64,000 nucleotides of DNA from Rhodobacter xanthinilyticus (GTDB lineage: Bacteria > Pseudomonadota > Alphaproteobacteria > Rhodobacterales > Rhodobacteraceae). Every line of letters starts with the position of its first letter. The first letter of the stretch is position 1. The notes below the pieces were generated by a model. The model saw only the letters and a list, made by a program, of their open reading frames with translations, did no database searches and had not been told where the DNA came from. Of the stretch, positions 1 to 9,400 are shown one piece after another. Position numbers and translations under genes: made by a program. The DNA is taken from assembly GCF_001856665.1 (NCBI RefSeq), contig NZ_CP017781.1, positions 558,001 to 622,000 on the forward strand, written 5' to 3'.

Positions 1-245
1 TGGCGCGCTGGGCGCTCGCGGACTGTCTGGTGATCCACCGCCATGGGCGGCTTGCGGTGGGCGAGGCGATCATGATGGTCGCCACCGCCGCACGCCACCG
101 CGTCGCGGCCTTCGAGGCGGCGGAATTCCTGATGGATTACCTGAAATCCCGCGCGCCCTTCTGGAAGAAGGAACATGGCCCCGGCGGCGAGACCGGATGG
201 GTCGCCGCCAAGGACGCCGACGAGGCCGCGCTCAAACGCTGGTGA
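1..245 (+). CDS. moaE: Molybdopterin synthase catalytic subunit, 3' part
   Basis: C-terminal ~80 residues of MoaE; the 5' end lies outside the window and the reading frame begins at base 3. MoaE is the large subunit of molybdopterin synthase, which moves sulfur from the MoaD thiocarboxylate to precursor Z in molybdenum cofactor synthesis (known for the family). The fragment keeps the family's GRLAVGEAIMMV stretch and the catalytic Lys-rich block LMDYLKSRAPFWKKE, and ends in the usual short tail. Its stop codon directly abuts the convergent plsY. A second cofactor gene, mobA, lies 17 kb away and is not linked in an operon. Confidence 0.93.
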   Translation, partial: ARWALADCLVIHRHGRLAVGEAIMMVATAARHRVAAFEAAEFLMDYLKSRAPFWKKEHGPGGETGWVAAKDADEAALKRW

Positions 246-836
246 TCAGCCCTTCTTGCCGATCTTCGGCTCGGTCCCGGCGAGGATCCGCGCGATATTG
301 GGCCGGTGGCGCCAGAAGACGACCGCCGTCATCAGGCTCGCCGCGATGGCGAGCCCCGCGGGCCCGGTAAACCAGGCAAAGCCGCTCGCCACCAGCGCCG
401 CGATCAGCGCCGAGAGCGAGGAGATGCGGAACGCGGCCGCCGCCGCGAGCCAGCTCGCGCAAGCCACGAGCCCCACCGGCCAGGCCAGCGCGATCAGCGT
501 GCCGAGGAAGGTCGCAACCCCCTTGCCGCCCTGAAAGCGCAGCCAGACCGGGAAGCAATGCCCGAAGAAGGCCGCCACGCCCGCAAGCTCGGCCTCCGCC
601 TCGCCAAAGAGCGCCCGCGCGAGCAGGACCGCGATCGCGCCCTTGCCGCTGTCGAGCAGGAGCGTGGCGAGGGCCGCGCCCTTGTGGCCGGTGCGCAGGA
701 CATTGGTCGCGCCGATATTGCCCGAGCCGATCTGGCGCAGATCGCCAAGCCCGAGCGCGCGGGTGATCACGAGGCCGAAGGGCACCGAGCCGAGCAGATA
801 GCCGCCGATCAGCGCCGCGAGAGAGGTCAGATCCAT
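246..836 (-). CDS. plsY: Acyl-phosphate glycerol-3-phosphate acyltransferase PlsY
   Basis: Integral membrane enzyme of 196 residues that transfers an acyl group from acyl-phosphate to glycerol-3-phosphate, the first acylation in phospholipid synthesis. The three PlsY signature loops are visible: GSGNIGATN at residues ~37-45, LDSGKG at 61-66, and GH at 92-93 followed by GGKGVAT at 103-109. Several hydrophobic helices separate them, and the length is normal for the family. It is the last gene of the minus-strand operon pyrB, two PH-like genes, pyrC-like, plsY, starting 3 bases after the pyrC-like stop, so it is probably translated from the same message. Confidence 0.95.
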   Translation of the reverse strand: MDLTSLAALIGGYLLGSVPFGLVITRALGLGDLRQIGSGNIGATNVLRTGHKGAALATLLLDSGKGAIAVLLARALFGEAEAELAGVAAFFGHCFPVWLRFQGGKGVATFLGTLIALAWPVGLVACASWLAAAAAFRISSLSALIAALVASGFAWFTGPAGLAIAASLMTAVVFWRHRPNIARILAGTEPKIGKKG

Positions 837-839
837 CGC

Positions 840-2117
840 TCAGCCCTCCGCCGCGTCAAAGACCTTGCGCCCGGCGACGAAGGTCGCGCGCACGCGGCCC
901 TCCATCCGGGCGCCGTCGAACGGGGTGTTCTTCGATTTCGACTGCAGCGAGAAACGGTCGAGCACGAAGGGCGCATCGGGGTCGAAGAGCACGAGATCGG
1001 CCGGCGCGCCCTCGGCGATGCGGCCCTGCGCGAGGCCGAGCCGGCGCGCGGGGTTGAGCGCCATCGCCCGGAAGAGCTGCGGCAGGCTGAGCGCGCCCGC
1101 GTGGTAAAGCCGCAGCGCCGCGGGCAGGAAGGTCTCGAGCCCGACCGCGCCCGAAGACGCCGCCTCGAAGGGCAGGCGCTTGCTTTCCTCATCGGCGGGC
1201 GTGTGCATCGAGGAGATGATGTCGATCACCCCATCGGCGAGCGCCGCGACCATCGCGAGGCGGTCTTCCTCCGAGCGCAGCGGCGGGGTGAGCTTGAAGA
1301 AGGTGCGGTAATCGCCCACGTCGAATTCGTTGAGCGTGAGGTGATGGATCGAGATCCCCGCGGTGACATCGAGCCCGGCCTCCTTGGCACGGGCGAGCGC
1401 GGGCAGTGCGCGCGCGGTGGTGATCTGATCGGCGTGATAGCGCACGCCCGTCATCTCGACGAGGGCGAGGTCGCGCTCGAGCCCGATCCGCTCGGCCATC
1501 GGGCTGACGCCGGGCAGGCCGCGCAGGCTGGCGAATTTCCCCGAGGTGCAGGCCGCGCCCGCCGAGAGGCCGGGCTCCTGCGGGTGACCGATCACCAGCG
1601 CGCCGAGGCTGCGCGCATAGGTGAAGGCGCGCGAGAGCACCTTGGCGTCGGTGGTGACCGCATCGGCGTCGGTGAAGGCCACCGCGCCCGCATCGAGCAA
1701 AAAGCCGATCTCGGTCATCTCGCGGCCCTCGCGGGCCTTGGTCAGCGCCGCCATGTGGCGGATCCGCACCGGCGCCTCCGCCGCGCGGCGGGTCACGAAT
1801 TCGAGCGTCTCGGGCGTGTCGATCGCGGGCAGGGTATCGGGCCGGGCGATCACCGTGGTGACGCCGCCGGCGGCGGCCGCGCGCCCGGCGGTGCGGAAGC
1901 TCTCGCGGTGGCGCTCGCCCGGCTCGCCGATCTTGACGCCGATATCGACGATCCCCGGCGCGAGGCAGAGGCCGCCGCAATCGACCACCTCGGCGCCCGC
2001 CGGCGCCGCCATCGCGCCGATCGCGGCGATGATGCCGTTGTCGACGACGAGATTGGCGCGGGTCTCGGTCAGGGCCTCGGGGTCGATCAGGCGGGCGTTT
2101 TCAAAGAACAGGGTCAT
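840..2117 (-). CDS. pyrC: Dihydroorotase-like protein (PyrC), probably non-catalytic
   Basis: 425-residue protein of the type I dihydroorotase family, which normally cyclises carbamoyl-aspartate to dihydroorotate. The amidohydrolase scaffold is clear (LCLAPGIVDIG near 51-60, GVTTVIARPDT near 85-95, a C-terminal GAPADLVLFDPD-type strand). The metal-binding D-x-H-x-H is replaced by D-I-G-V-K at 58-62, and the usual catalytic Asp of the TDHAPH-type motif is replaced by Ser (ISSMHTPAD, 301-309). Other histidines (178, 258, 259) remain. This resembles the inactive PyrC' partners that support aspartate transcarbamoylase in Pseudomonas (family knowledge), and pyrB is in the same operon. I chose the start at 2117, which has GAGG six bases upstream; an upstream ATG exists at 2129. 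Confidence 0.85.
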   Translation of the reverse strand: MTLFFENARLIDPEALTETRANLVVDNGIIAAIGAMAAPAGAEVVDCGGLCLAPGIVDIGVKIGEPGERHRESFRTAGRAAAAGGVTTVIARPDTLPAIDTPETLEFVTRRAAEAPVRIRHMAALTKAREGREMTEIGFLLDAGAVAFTDADAVTTDAKVLSRAFTYARSLGALVIGHPQEPGLSAGAACTSGKFASLRGLPGVSPMAERIGLERDLALVEMTGVRYHADQITTARALPALARAKEAGLDVTAGISIHHLTLNEFDVGDYRTFFKLTPPLRSEEDRLAMVAALADGVIDIISSMHTPADEESKRLPFEAASSGAVGLETFLPAALRLYHAGALSLPQLFRAMALNPARRLGLAQGRIAEGAPADLVLFDPDAPFVLDRFSLQSKSKNTPFDGARMEGRVRATFVAGRKVFDAAEG

Positions 2118-2147
2118 CGGGAGCCTCATGGAAACAGGTGCGGGCGG

Positions 2148-2705
2148 TCATGACTGCATCTGGATTTGCCGCAGGAGCCGGAGCACCTGCTCCGCCTCCG
2201 CGATGTTTTCGAAACCGGCGCGGAAGGTCTTGTGCTCGCCGTCGCTGTCCTCGAGGGACTGGCTGTGGAACCAGACAGAGCCGGCGCGGCGGGTGGTCCT
2301 GAGCTCGAGCTCGCCGCTTTTCTGGATCGGGTAGACCGAGAGCGCGCGCCCCCAATAGCGGCGCGCGATATAGGCCGCGCGGGAGGAGAGCGCATAGCGC
2401 ACCCGCTTGTGCGCGAGCACCGCCATCAGCCATTGGCCGATCAGGCAGAAGAGCCCGATGCCCAGAAATGGCAGCCCGAAGCAGAAGCCCACGAAAGCGC
2501 CGAGCCGGTCGAGCACGGTCGCGGCCTCGAGAAGGCCGAAGCGCGCGGTGTGATAGGTCAGCCAGAGGCCCGCCGCGAAAAACGGCACGCCGAGCAGCAT
2601 GTAGAGCAGATGCGGCGCCCAGCGATGGATGCCGGGCAGGGGCGCGCCTTGCCACAGGAGGGTTTCTCCGGGCAGGAAGTAGTCTTCCCAGCGCGCCGCG
2701 CTCAT
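2148..2705 (-). CDS. Membrane protein with PH-like domain
   Basis: 185-residue protein of unknown function. A short N-terminal segment (WEDYFLPGETLLWQGAP) precedes two hydrophobic helices at ~27-48 and ~65-90. A soluble C-terminal part follows, beginning RVRYALSSRAAYIARR; this pattern of reporting a bilayer-proximal fold resembles bacterial PH-like (bPH/YdbT-type) domains. Its start overlaps the stop of the preceding gene in an ATGA arrangement, so the two are probably translationally coupled. It lies between pyrB and the pyrC-like gene. The membrane topology is visible in the sequence; the PH assignment is inferred from pattern only. Confidence 0.72.
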   Translation of the reverse strand: MSAARWEDYFLPGETLLWQGAPLPGIHRWAPHLLYMLLGVPFFAAGLWLTYHTARFGLLEAATVLDRLGAFVGFCFGLPFLGIGLFCLIGQWLMAVLAHKRVRYALSSRAAYIARRYWGRALSVYPIQKSGELELRTTRRAGSVWFHSQSLEDSDGEHKTFRAGFENIAEAEQVLRLLRQIQMQS

Positions 2706-3187
2706 CGCGCCACCTTGGCGCGTTTGGCGCGCGCCGCCTCGATCTCGGCCACCACCGCCGCGCCATCGGCGAGATGTTTGATCAGGTGCTTGGCCCCCGA
2801 GGTGGTGACGATCTGCACATCGCCCATCAGCCGCCGCACGGTCTTGATCTCGAGCAGCATCACCGCGCGCCCCTGCGGCCCGACGAGCCGCTTTTGCGTC
2901 AGCCGCCAGCGCCGCGCGAAGACCTCGGAGCGAAACCAGGCCGTGCGCGCCACCATGCCGATCACGATCGCGGGCGCGGCGATCGGGAGCTGATCGAAAT
3001 TGCCCATGAAATAGAGGATCACCGCCACCAGCACGATCGTGATCGCCGTGATCCAGCCCGCATCGACCCAATAGCGGCGCGGGTCGGGGGCATAGGTCGC
3101 GAGCACTTTCTCGCCCTCGTCGAGCGGCGCCTCGCTGTCGGGGCCGGGGCGGTAGTTGTGAACCTCGTCGCGGCGGATCTCAGACAT
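2702..3187 (-). CDS. Membrane protein with PH-like domain
   Basis: 161-residue protein of unknown function. The N-terminal segment ends in [19 protein letters not shown], which resembles the start of bacterial PH-like membrane proteins. Two closely spaced hydrophobic helices (~45-62, ~66-84) follow, then a C-terminal region with [16 protein letters not shown] and a strand-rich [18 protein letters not shown] stretch. It overlaps the 3' end of pyrB by 8 bases and its own stop overlaps the start of the next PH-like gene by 4. It is shorter than its neighbour but has the same layout, suggesting a duplicated or heteromeric pair. The link to pyrimidine synthesis is positional only. Confidence 0.72.
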   Translation of the reverse strand: MSEIRRDEVHNYRPGPDSEAPLDEGEKVLATYAPDPRRYWVDAGWITAITIVLVAVILYFMGNFDQLPIAAPAIVIGMVARTAWFRSEVFARRWRLTQKRLVGPQGRAVMLLEIKTVRRLMGDVQIVTTSGAKHLIKHLADGAAVVAEIEAARAKRAKVAR

Positions 3188-4145
3188 ATTGCCCCTCGAC
3201 CAGCGCCCGGCCCCGCTCGGCGCGCAGGTTCTGCGCCAGAAGATCCATCACCGCCATCCGCACCGCCACGCCCATCTCGACCTGCTCCTGAATGACCGAG
3301 CGGTTGATGTCATCGGCGATCGTGCCGTCGATCTCGACGCCGCGGTTCATCGGCCCAGGGTGCATCACGATCGCATCGGGTTTCGCGCAGGCGAGCTTCT
3401 CGGCGTCGAGCCCGTAGCGGTGGAAATATTCGCGCTCCGAGGGGATGAAGCCGCCGTCCATCCGCTCGCGTTGCAGCCGCAGCATCATCACCACATCGGC
3501 GCCCTCGAGCCCCGCGCGCATGTCGTCATAGACCTCGCAGCCGAACTCGCCGATCCCCGCGGGCATCAGCGTCGGCGGCCCGACGAGGCGCACCCGGTTT
3601 TCCATCTTGCCGAGCAGGATCAGGTTCGAGCGCGCCACCCGGCTATGGGCGACATCGCCGCAGATCGCGACGGTGAGGCGCTGGATCCGGCCCTTGGCGC
3701 GCTTGATCGTCAGCGCATCGAGCAGCGCCTGCGTCGGGTGCTCGTGCTTGCCATCGCCCGCGTTGATCACCGCGCAATTGACCTTCTGCGCGAGCAGGTC
3801 GACCGCGCCGGAATGGGGGTGGCGCACCACCAGCAGATCGGGGTGCATCGCGTTGAGCGTCAGCGCCGTGTCGATCAGCGTCTCGCCCTTCTTCACGCTC
3901 GAATTCTGCATCGACATGTTCATCACATCCGCGCCGAGCCGCTTGCCCGCGAGCTCGAAGCTCGATTGCGTGCGCGTCGAATTCTCGAAGAACATGTTGA
4001 TCTGGGTGAGCCCCGCCAGCACATCGGTGCGTTTCACCGTGCGGCGGTTGAGGTCGACATAGCGGTCGGCCAGATCGAGGACGGTGCGGATGTCCTCCTG
4101 GCTGAGATGTTCGATGCCCAGAAGGTGCCTTGCGCGGAATGTCAT
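3180..4145 (-). CDS. pyrB: Aspartate carbamoyltransferase catalytic subunit
   Basis: 321 residues, the normal size for a PyrB chain. The enzyme condenses carbamoyl phosphate with aspartate, the first committed step of pyrimidine synthesis. The carbamoyl-phosphate loop STRT (residues 56-59, in [13 protein letters not shown]), the mobile loop with VKKGETL (~84-90) and HPTQALLD are all present. No pyrI regulatory gene is seen nearby. First gene of the minus-strand operon; the downstream pyrC-like protein lacks catalytic residues and may serve as its structural partner, as for class A enzymes in Pseudomonas (inference). It diverges from the glycosylase gene at 4254. Confidence 0.96.
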   Translation of the reverse strand: MTFRARHLLGIEHLSQEDIRTVLDLADRYVDLNRRTVKRTDVLAGLTQINMFFENSTRTQSSFELAGKRLGADVMNMSMQNSSVKKGETLIDTALTLNAMHPDLLVVRHPHSGAVDLLAQKVNCAVINAGDGKHEHPTQALLDALTIKRAKGRIQRLTVAICGDVAHSRVARSNLILLGKMENRVRLVGPPTLMPAGIGEFGCEVYDDMRAGLEGADVVMMLRLQRERMDGGFIPSEREYFHRYGLDAEKLACAKPDAIVMHPGPMNRGVEIDGTIADDINRSVIQEQVEMGVAVRMAVMDLLAQNLRAERGRALVEGQYV

Positions 4146-4171
4146 CGCGGCCTCCGATGTTGTCCGGGGCC

Positions 4172-4201
4172 GTATATGGCAAATGCGGGGGCGCGCGTAA
4201 A
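4172..4201 (-). promoter_or_regulatory. Candidate promoter of the pyrB operon
   Basis: On the minus strand a TTTACG (-35-like) and ATATAC (-10-like) are separated by 18 bases, 27 bases upstream of the pyrB start. The match to the sigma-70 consensus is moderate. The site lies in the 108-base divergent gap between pyrB and the glycosylase gene. Confidence 0.4.
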
Positions 4202-4253
4202 GCGCGAAGGGCGGCGGCTTTACCTTGGGCGGGGGGCGCTTTAGCTTGGCGCG

Positions 4254-5075
4254 ATGGAGAGTCGCGCCGAGATTGATTATTACGCCGCCCTCGCCGCGCT
4301 CGAATGGCAGATCGAGCTCGGGGTGGATGCGGCTGTGCTCGATGAGCCGGTCGATGCCTATGGGCTGCCCGAGGCGCTGGCGCGGCCCGCGGCGCCGGCC
4401 CCGCCCGCGCGGGAGGCAGCACCCGGGGGGGCGGCCGCGGCGCCGGTCTTGCGGGTGGTCGAGGGGCCCGATCCGGTGGCGGTGGCGCGGGCGGCGGCAG
4501 GCGCGGCGCGCGATCTCGCCGCGCTGGCCGAGGCGGTCGCGGGGTATGAGCTCTGTGATCTGAAGAAGGGCGCGCGGAGCACGGTCTTTGCCGATGGCAA
4601 CCCGGGCGCGCGGGTGATGATCATCGGCGAGGCGCCCGGCCGCGACGAGGATTTGCAGGGCAAGCCCTTCGTCGGCCGCGCGGGCCAGCTTCTCGACCGG
4701 ATGTTCGGCGCGATCGGGCTGGCGCGCGGGGCGCCCGATGCGCTGGCCGCGCTTTATATCACCAATGTCCTGCCCTGGCGCCCGCCGGGCAACCGCGACC
4801 CCGAGCCCGCCGAGATCGCGCAGATGCTGCCGTTTCTGGCGCGCCATGTCGAGCTTGCCGACCCCGATCTGATCGTGTTGATGGGCAATGCGGCCTGCGC
4901 GGCGGCGCTGGGCCAGCGCGGCATCTTGCGGCTGCGCGGCACCTGGGCCGAGGCCTTTGGCCGGCCCGCCTTGCCGATGACCCACCCCGCCTATCTCTTG
5001 CGCCAGCCCGCGGCCAAGCGCGAGGCCTGGGCGGATCTGCTGAGCCTGCGCGCGCGGCTCGATGCGGCGGGCTGA
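4254..5075 (+). CDS. Uracil-DNA glycosylase, family 4-like
   Basis: 273-residue DNA repair enzyme of the family 4/5 uracil-DNA glycosylase superfamily, expected to excise uracil from DNA. Motif [19 protein letters not shown], the central [17 protein letters not shown] and the C-terminal THPAYLLR are clear. The N-terminal ~65 residues form a variable extension rich in Ala and Pro. Family 4 enzymes bind a 4Fe-4S cluster through four Cys; here KCRPPGNR is PWRPPGNR, the later cluster Cys is absent (AQMLPFL), and only one N-terminal Cys (YELCDLKKG) remains, so the cluster is probably missing. It diverges from pyrB. Confidence 0.9.
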   Translation: MESRAEIDYYAALAALEWQIELGVDAAVLDEPVDAYGLPEALARPAAPAPPAREAAPGGAAAAPVLRVVEGPDPVAVARAAAGAARDLAALAEAVAGYELCDLKKGARSTVFADGNPGARVMIIGEAPGRDEDLQGKPFVGRAGQLLDRMFGAIGLARGAPDALAALYITNVLPWRPPGNRDPEPAEIAQMLPFLARHVELADPDLIVLMGNAACAAALGQRGILRLRGTWAEAFGRPALPMTHPAYLLRQPAAKREAWADLLSLRARLDAAG

Positions 5076-5183
5076 CGATTGCGTGATTTCGGGCCGGCGC
5101 GGCCTTCCGCCGCGTAGGATCGTCGCTATCGTGACCGTAAACGGAAAGCGCGGGCCACGAGCCGCCCGCAATGAGGAGGGTCG

Positions 5184-6476
5184 ATGCGGTTTCTGACGCG
5201 CAGCCTGACGGGGCTGTTTCTGCTGGCGCTGACGCTGGGGCTTCTGGCGGCGGCGGGCTATGCGATCAGCGCGGCGCTCGCGGCGCGCGCGGCGAAGGGG
5301 CCGGGGCCGGGGATGGCGCGCGAGCGGGTCTTCGCGGCCAATGTGCTCGCGCTCGACTTCCGTCAGATCACGCCCGAACTCACCGCCTATGGCGAGGTGC
5401 GCGCCGCGCGCCGGCTCGAGCTGCGGGCCGCGGCGGCGGGCACGGTGGCCGAGCTCGCGCCCGAATTCGCCGAGGGCGCGCAGGTCGCCGCGGGCACGCT
5501 TCTGGTGCGGCTTGACCCGGCCGAGGCGCGCGCGGCGCGCGATTCAGCCGCCGCTACCGTCTCCGAGGCCGAGGCGGCGCTGGCGCTGGCGCGGCGCACG
5601 GTGGAGATCGCGGGCGATGATCTCGCGGCGGTGGTCCGCCAGGCCGAGCTGCGCGGCTTGGCGCTCGAGCGCCAGCGCGCGATCGACGCGCGCGGCATCG
5701 GGCGCGCGGTCGATACCGAGGCCGCCGAGCTCGCGCAGAGCGCGGCCGATCAGGCGGTTCTGTCGAAACGCTCGGCGCTGTCCTCGGCCGAGGCCGCCCG
5801 CGATCAGGCCGAAACCGCCCTCGCGCGCGCGCGCATCGCGCTTTCCGAGGCCGAGCGGCGGCTTGCGGAGACCGAGATCCGCGCCGAATTTGCCGGCCAG
5901 CTCGCCAATGTCAGCGCGGTGCGCGGCGGGCTCGTCTCGACCAATGAAATGCTCGGCGAGTTGATTGACCCGCGCGCGCTCGAGGTCGCCTTCCGGGTCT
6001 CGAACGCGCAATTTGCGCGGCTGACCGATGCGGCGGGGGTGCTGATCCCGGCCGATGTGCGGGTGCGGCTCGATCTGCAGGGCCGCGCGCTCGAGCTGCC
6101 TGCGCGGCTCGTGCGGGTGGGCGCCGAGACCGGCGAGGGCCTCGCCGGGCGGCTTCTCTTCGCGCAGGTCGATCCGGGCGCGGCGGGGCTGCGGCCGGGC
6201 GATTTCGTGACCGTGCATCTGAGCGAGCCGCCGCTCGAGAACGTGGCCGAAGTGCCGGCGGCGGCGGTGGGGGGCGATGGCAAGGTGCTGCTCCTCGGTC
6301 CCGAGGATCGGCTCGTCGAGGCGCCCGTCGAGATCCTGCGCCGGCAGGGCGATGCGGTGATCATCCGCGCTGCGGGCCTCGCGCCGGGGCAGGAGATCGT
6401 GGCCGAGCGCACGCCTCTCTTGGGCGCGGGGCTCAAGCTGCGCCCGATGCGCCCGGGCGCGCCAACGGGGGGCTGA
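5184..6476 (+). CDS. RND efflux periplasmic adaptor (HlyD/MFP family)
   Basis: 430-residue membrane fusion protein that would bridge an inner-membrane RND pump to an outer-membrane channel. It has an N-terminal hydrophobic anchor (~9-30), a first half of the lipoyl/barrel region ([23 protein letters not shown] near 75-95), a long Ala/Glu-rich alpha-hairpin (~110-230), then barrel and C-terminal domains ([11 protein letters not shown] near 335). It ends one base before the pump gene start, so the two are an operon. No outer-membrane TolC-type gene or local regulator is present in the window. Substrate cannot be predicted. Confidence 0.92.
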   Translation: MRFLTRSLTGLFLLALTLGLLAAAGYAISAALAARAAKGPGPGMARERVFAANVLALDFRQITPELTAYGEVRAARRLELRAAAAGTVAELAPEFAEGAQVAAGTLLVRLDPAEARAARDSAAATVSEAEAALALARRTVEIAGDDLAAVVRQAELRGLALERQRAIDARGIGRAVDTEAAELAQSAADQAVLSKRSALSSAEAARDQAETALARARIALSEAERRLAETEIRAEFAGQLANVSAVRGGLVSTNEMLGELIDPRALEVAFRVSNAQFARLTDAAGVLIPADVRVRLDLQGRALELPARLVRVGAETGEGLAGRLLFAQVDPGAAGLRPGDFVTVHLSEPPLENVAEVPAAAVGGDGKVLLLGPEDRLVEAPVEILRRQGDAVIIRAAGLAPGQEIVAERTPLLGAGLKLRPMRPGAPTGG

Positions 6477-6477
6477 G

Positions 6478-9400
6478 ATGGACGAGCAGGAGATCGCCCG
6501 CGCGGCCAATGCCGCCGCCCGAGACGCCGCCCGCAGCGCAGGCGGCTTCGTCGCCGCCGGTGGCGAGCTGCCGCCCGCGCGCGGGCTGATCGGCCTCTTC
6601 ACCCGCCACCGCACGCTCGCCAATATCCTGCTCGTGGTGCTCCTGTGCGCCGGCCTCGCGGTGATGCCGAAGATGCGCGCGCAGTTCTTCCCCGATTCGG
6701 TCACCGAGGAGGTCGAGGTCGCCGTCACCTGGGAGGGCGCGGGCGCCGAGGATGTCGACCGCGCCATCGTGCAGGTGCTCGAACCCTCGCTGATCGCGGT
6801 CGAAGGGGTGGCGAGCTCGGAGAGCCGCGCGACCGAGGGCTCGGCGCGGATCACGCTCGAATTCGAGCCGGGCTGGGATATGGGCCGCGCGGTGAGCGAT
6901 GTCGAACAGGCGATCACCACCGCCGCCGACCTGCCCGAGGCCGCCGAGGCGCCCGAGGTCACCCGCGGCGTCTGGCGCGATACGGTGACCGATGTCGTCG
7001 TGACCGGCCCGCTCGCGCCCGAACAGCTCGGCCGGCTGACCGATGAGCTCGTCGTGCGGTTTTACGGCGCGGGGGTGACGCGCACCACGGTGCAGGGCTT
7101 CGCCGCGCCGCGCACGATCGTCGAGGTCTCGACGCCGGCGATGATGAAACATGATGTCACGCTCGCGCAGATCGCGGCGGTGATCGGCGCCGAGGCGGCG
7201 ACGAGCCCGGCGGGCGATGTCGCGGGGGGGGCGGCGCGCGTGCGCACCGGCGAGGAGCGGCGCGAGGCGCGTGACCTCGCCCGGCTCGTGCTGCGCTCGA
7301 ATGCGGATGGCTCGCAGCTTCTCCTCGGTGATGTCGCCACGATCCGCCCCGAGGGGGTCGACCGGGCGCGCGCCTATTTCGTCGGTCAACAGCCCGCGAT
7401 GACGATCAATGTCTCGCGTTCGGCGGCGGGCGATGCGATCGCGCTGCAACGCGCGGTTGAGAAAACCGTCGCCGAGATGCGCCCGACGCTGCCCGCGGGC
7501 ACCACGATCGACCTGGTGCGCACCCGCTCGAACCTGATCCTCGACCGGCTCAACCTGCTTGTGGGCAACGGCATCCAGGGCCTCGCGCTGGTGCTTCTGT
7601 TGCTCTTTCTCTTCCTCAACGCGCGCACGGCCTTCTGGGTCGCGATGGGCATCCCGACCTCGATGGCGGCGGCTCTGGCGGTGATGTATTTCTCCGGCAT
7701 GACGATCAACATGATCTCGATCTTCGCGCTGATCCTGACCCTCGGGATCGTCGTCGATGACGCGATCGTGGTGGGCGAACACGCCGATTTCCGCGCCCGC
7801 GAGCTTGGCGAACACCCGGTGCTCGCCGCCGAACAGGGCGCGCGGCGGATGGCGGCGCCGGTCTTCGCCTCGACGCTGACCACGATCATCGCCTTCGCCG
7901 CGCTGATCCTGATCGGCGGGCAGATGGGGACGATGATCTACGACATCCCCTTCACCGTGATCGCCGTGCTTTCGGCTTCGCTGATCGAATGTTTTCTCAT
8001 TCTGCCCAACCACATGGCCCATGCGCTGAGCCATACCGCCGAGGGCCGCTGGTATGACTGGCCCTCGCGCAAGGTCAATATCGGCCTCGAATGGGTGCGG
8101 GTGCGGCTGATGCGGCCCTTCACCCGGGCGGTGGTGCGCGCGCGCTATGCGGTGATCGCGCTTTGTATCGCGCTCCTGGCCTCGCAGGTGGCGCTGCTGA
8201 TCTCGGGCAAGGTGCAGTGGCGGTTCTTCTCGGCGCCCGAGCAATCGACCGTGACCGGCAGCTTTTCGATGGTCGCGGGGGCCGCGCGCGCCGATACCGC
8301 GGCGCAGATGCGCGCATTGCAGGCCGCGGTCGAGGCGGTGGGCCAAAGCTATGAGGCCGAATATGGCACCAACCCCGTGCTCTATGCGCTGGCGCAGATC
8401 GGCGGCGCCTCGGGGCGCGCGCTGGCCTCGGCCGACAGCAAGGATACCGATCTCCTGGGCGCGATCTCGGTCGAGCTGATCGACGCCGATGACCGCCCCT
8501 ATTCCAGCGCCGATTTCGTCGCGCGCCTGCAAGAGCGGGCCGAGCGCCACCCGCTGCTCGAGGAGCTGAGCTTCCGCAGCTATGGCATCGGGCCCGCGAG
8601 TGACGGGCTCTCGGTGCAGTTTTCGGGCGCCGAAAGCCGGGTGCTGAAGGCCGCGGCCGAGGATCTCAAGACCGCGCTGGCGGCCTTCCCCGAGGTTTCG
8701 GCGGTGGAGGATAACCTCGCCTATGACAAGGAGGAGCTGATCCTCGACCTCACGCCGCAGGGCGCGGCGCTGGGCTTCGATACCGATGCGCTCTCGCGCG
8801 AATTGCGCGCGCGCCTCAATGGCACCGAGGCCGCGACCTACCCCGATGGCGTGCGCTCGGCCGCGATCCGGGTCGAGATGCCCGAGGCGGAACGCGCCGC
8901 CGATTTCATCGAGCGGATGCAGATGCGCACCCCCGCGGGCGGCTGGGTGCCGCTCTCCGATATCGTCACGCTGCGCGCCGAAACCGGCTTCTCGACGATC
9001 CGCCGCGAGGACGGGCTGCGGCTCGTCGCGGTCACTGGCGATATCTCCGAGGACGACCCCGAGCGCGCCAATGCGATCACCCGCGCGCTCGAGACCGAGA
9101 TCTTGCCGCGCATCGCCGAGGAGCGAGGCGTGGTCTGGATGCTCTCGGGCGCCGCCGAGCAGGAGCGCGATTTCATGGCCGATGCGATGCTCGGGCTCGG
9201 GCTTTGTCTCATCGGGATCTATATCGTGCTGGCCTGGATCTTTGCGAGCTGGACGCGGCCGATGGTGGTGATGTCGGTGATCCCCTTCGGGCTCGTCGGC
9301 GCGATCTGGGGGCATTACCTGTGGGATCTGCCGATGTCGATGTTTGCCGTCGTCGGCGCGCTCGGCATGTCGGGGATCATCATCAACGATGCGATCGTGC

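Noticed and set aside
306-2153. Plus-strand open frame of 615 codons over plsY and the pyrC-like gene
   Set aside because: Same reason: antisense to two genes and no recognisable domains.
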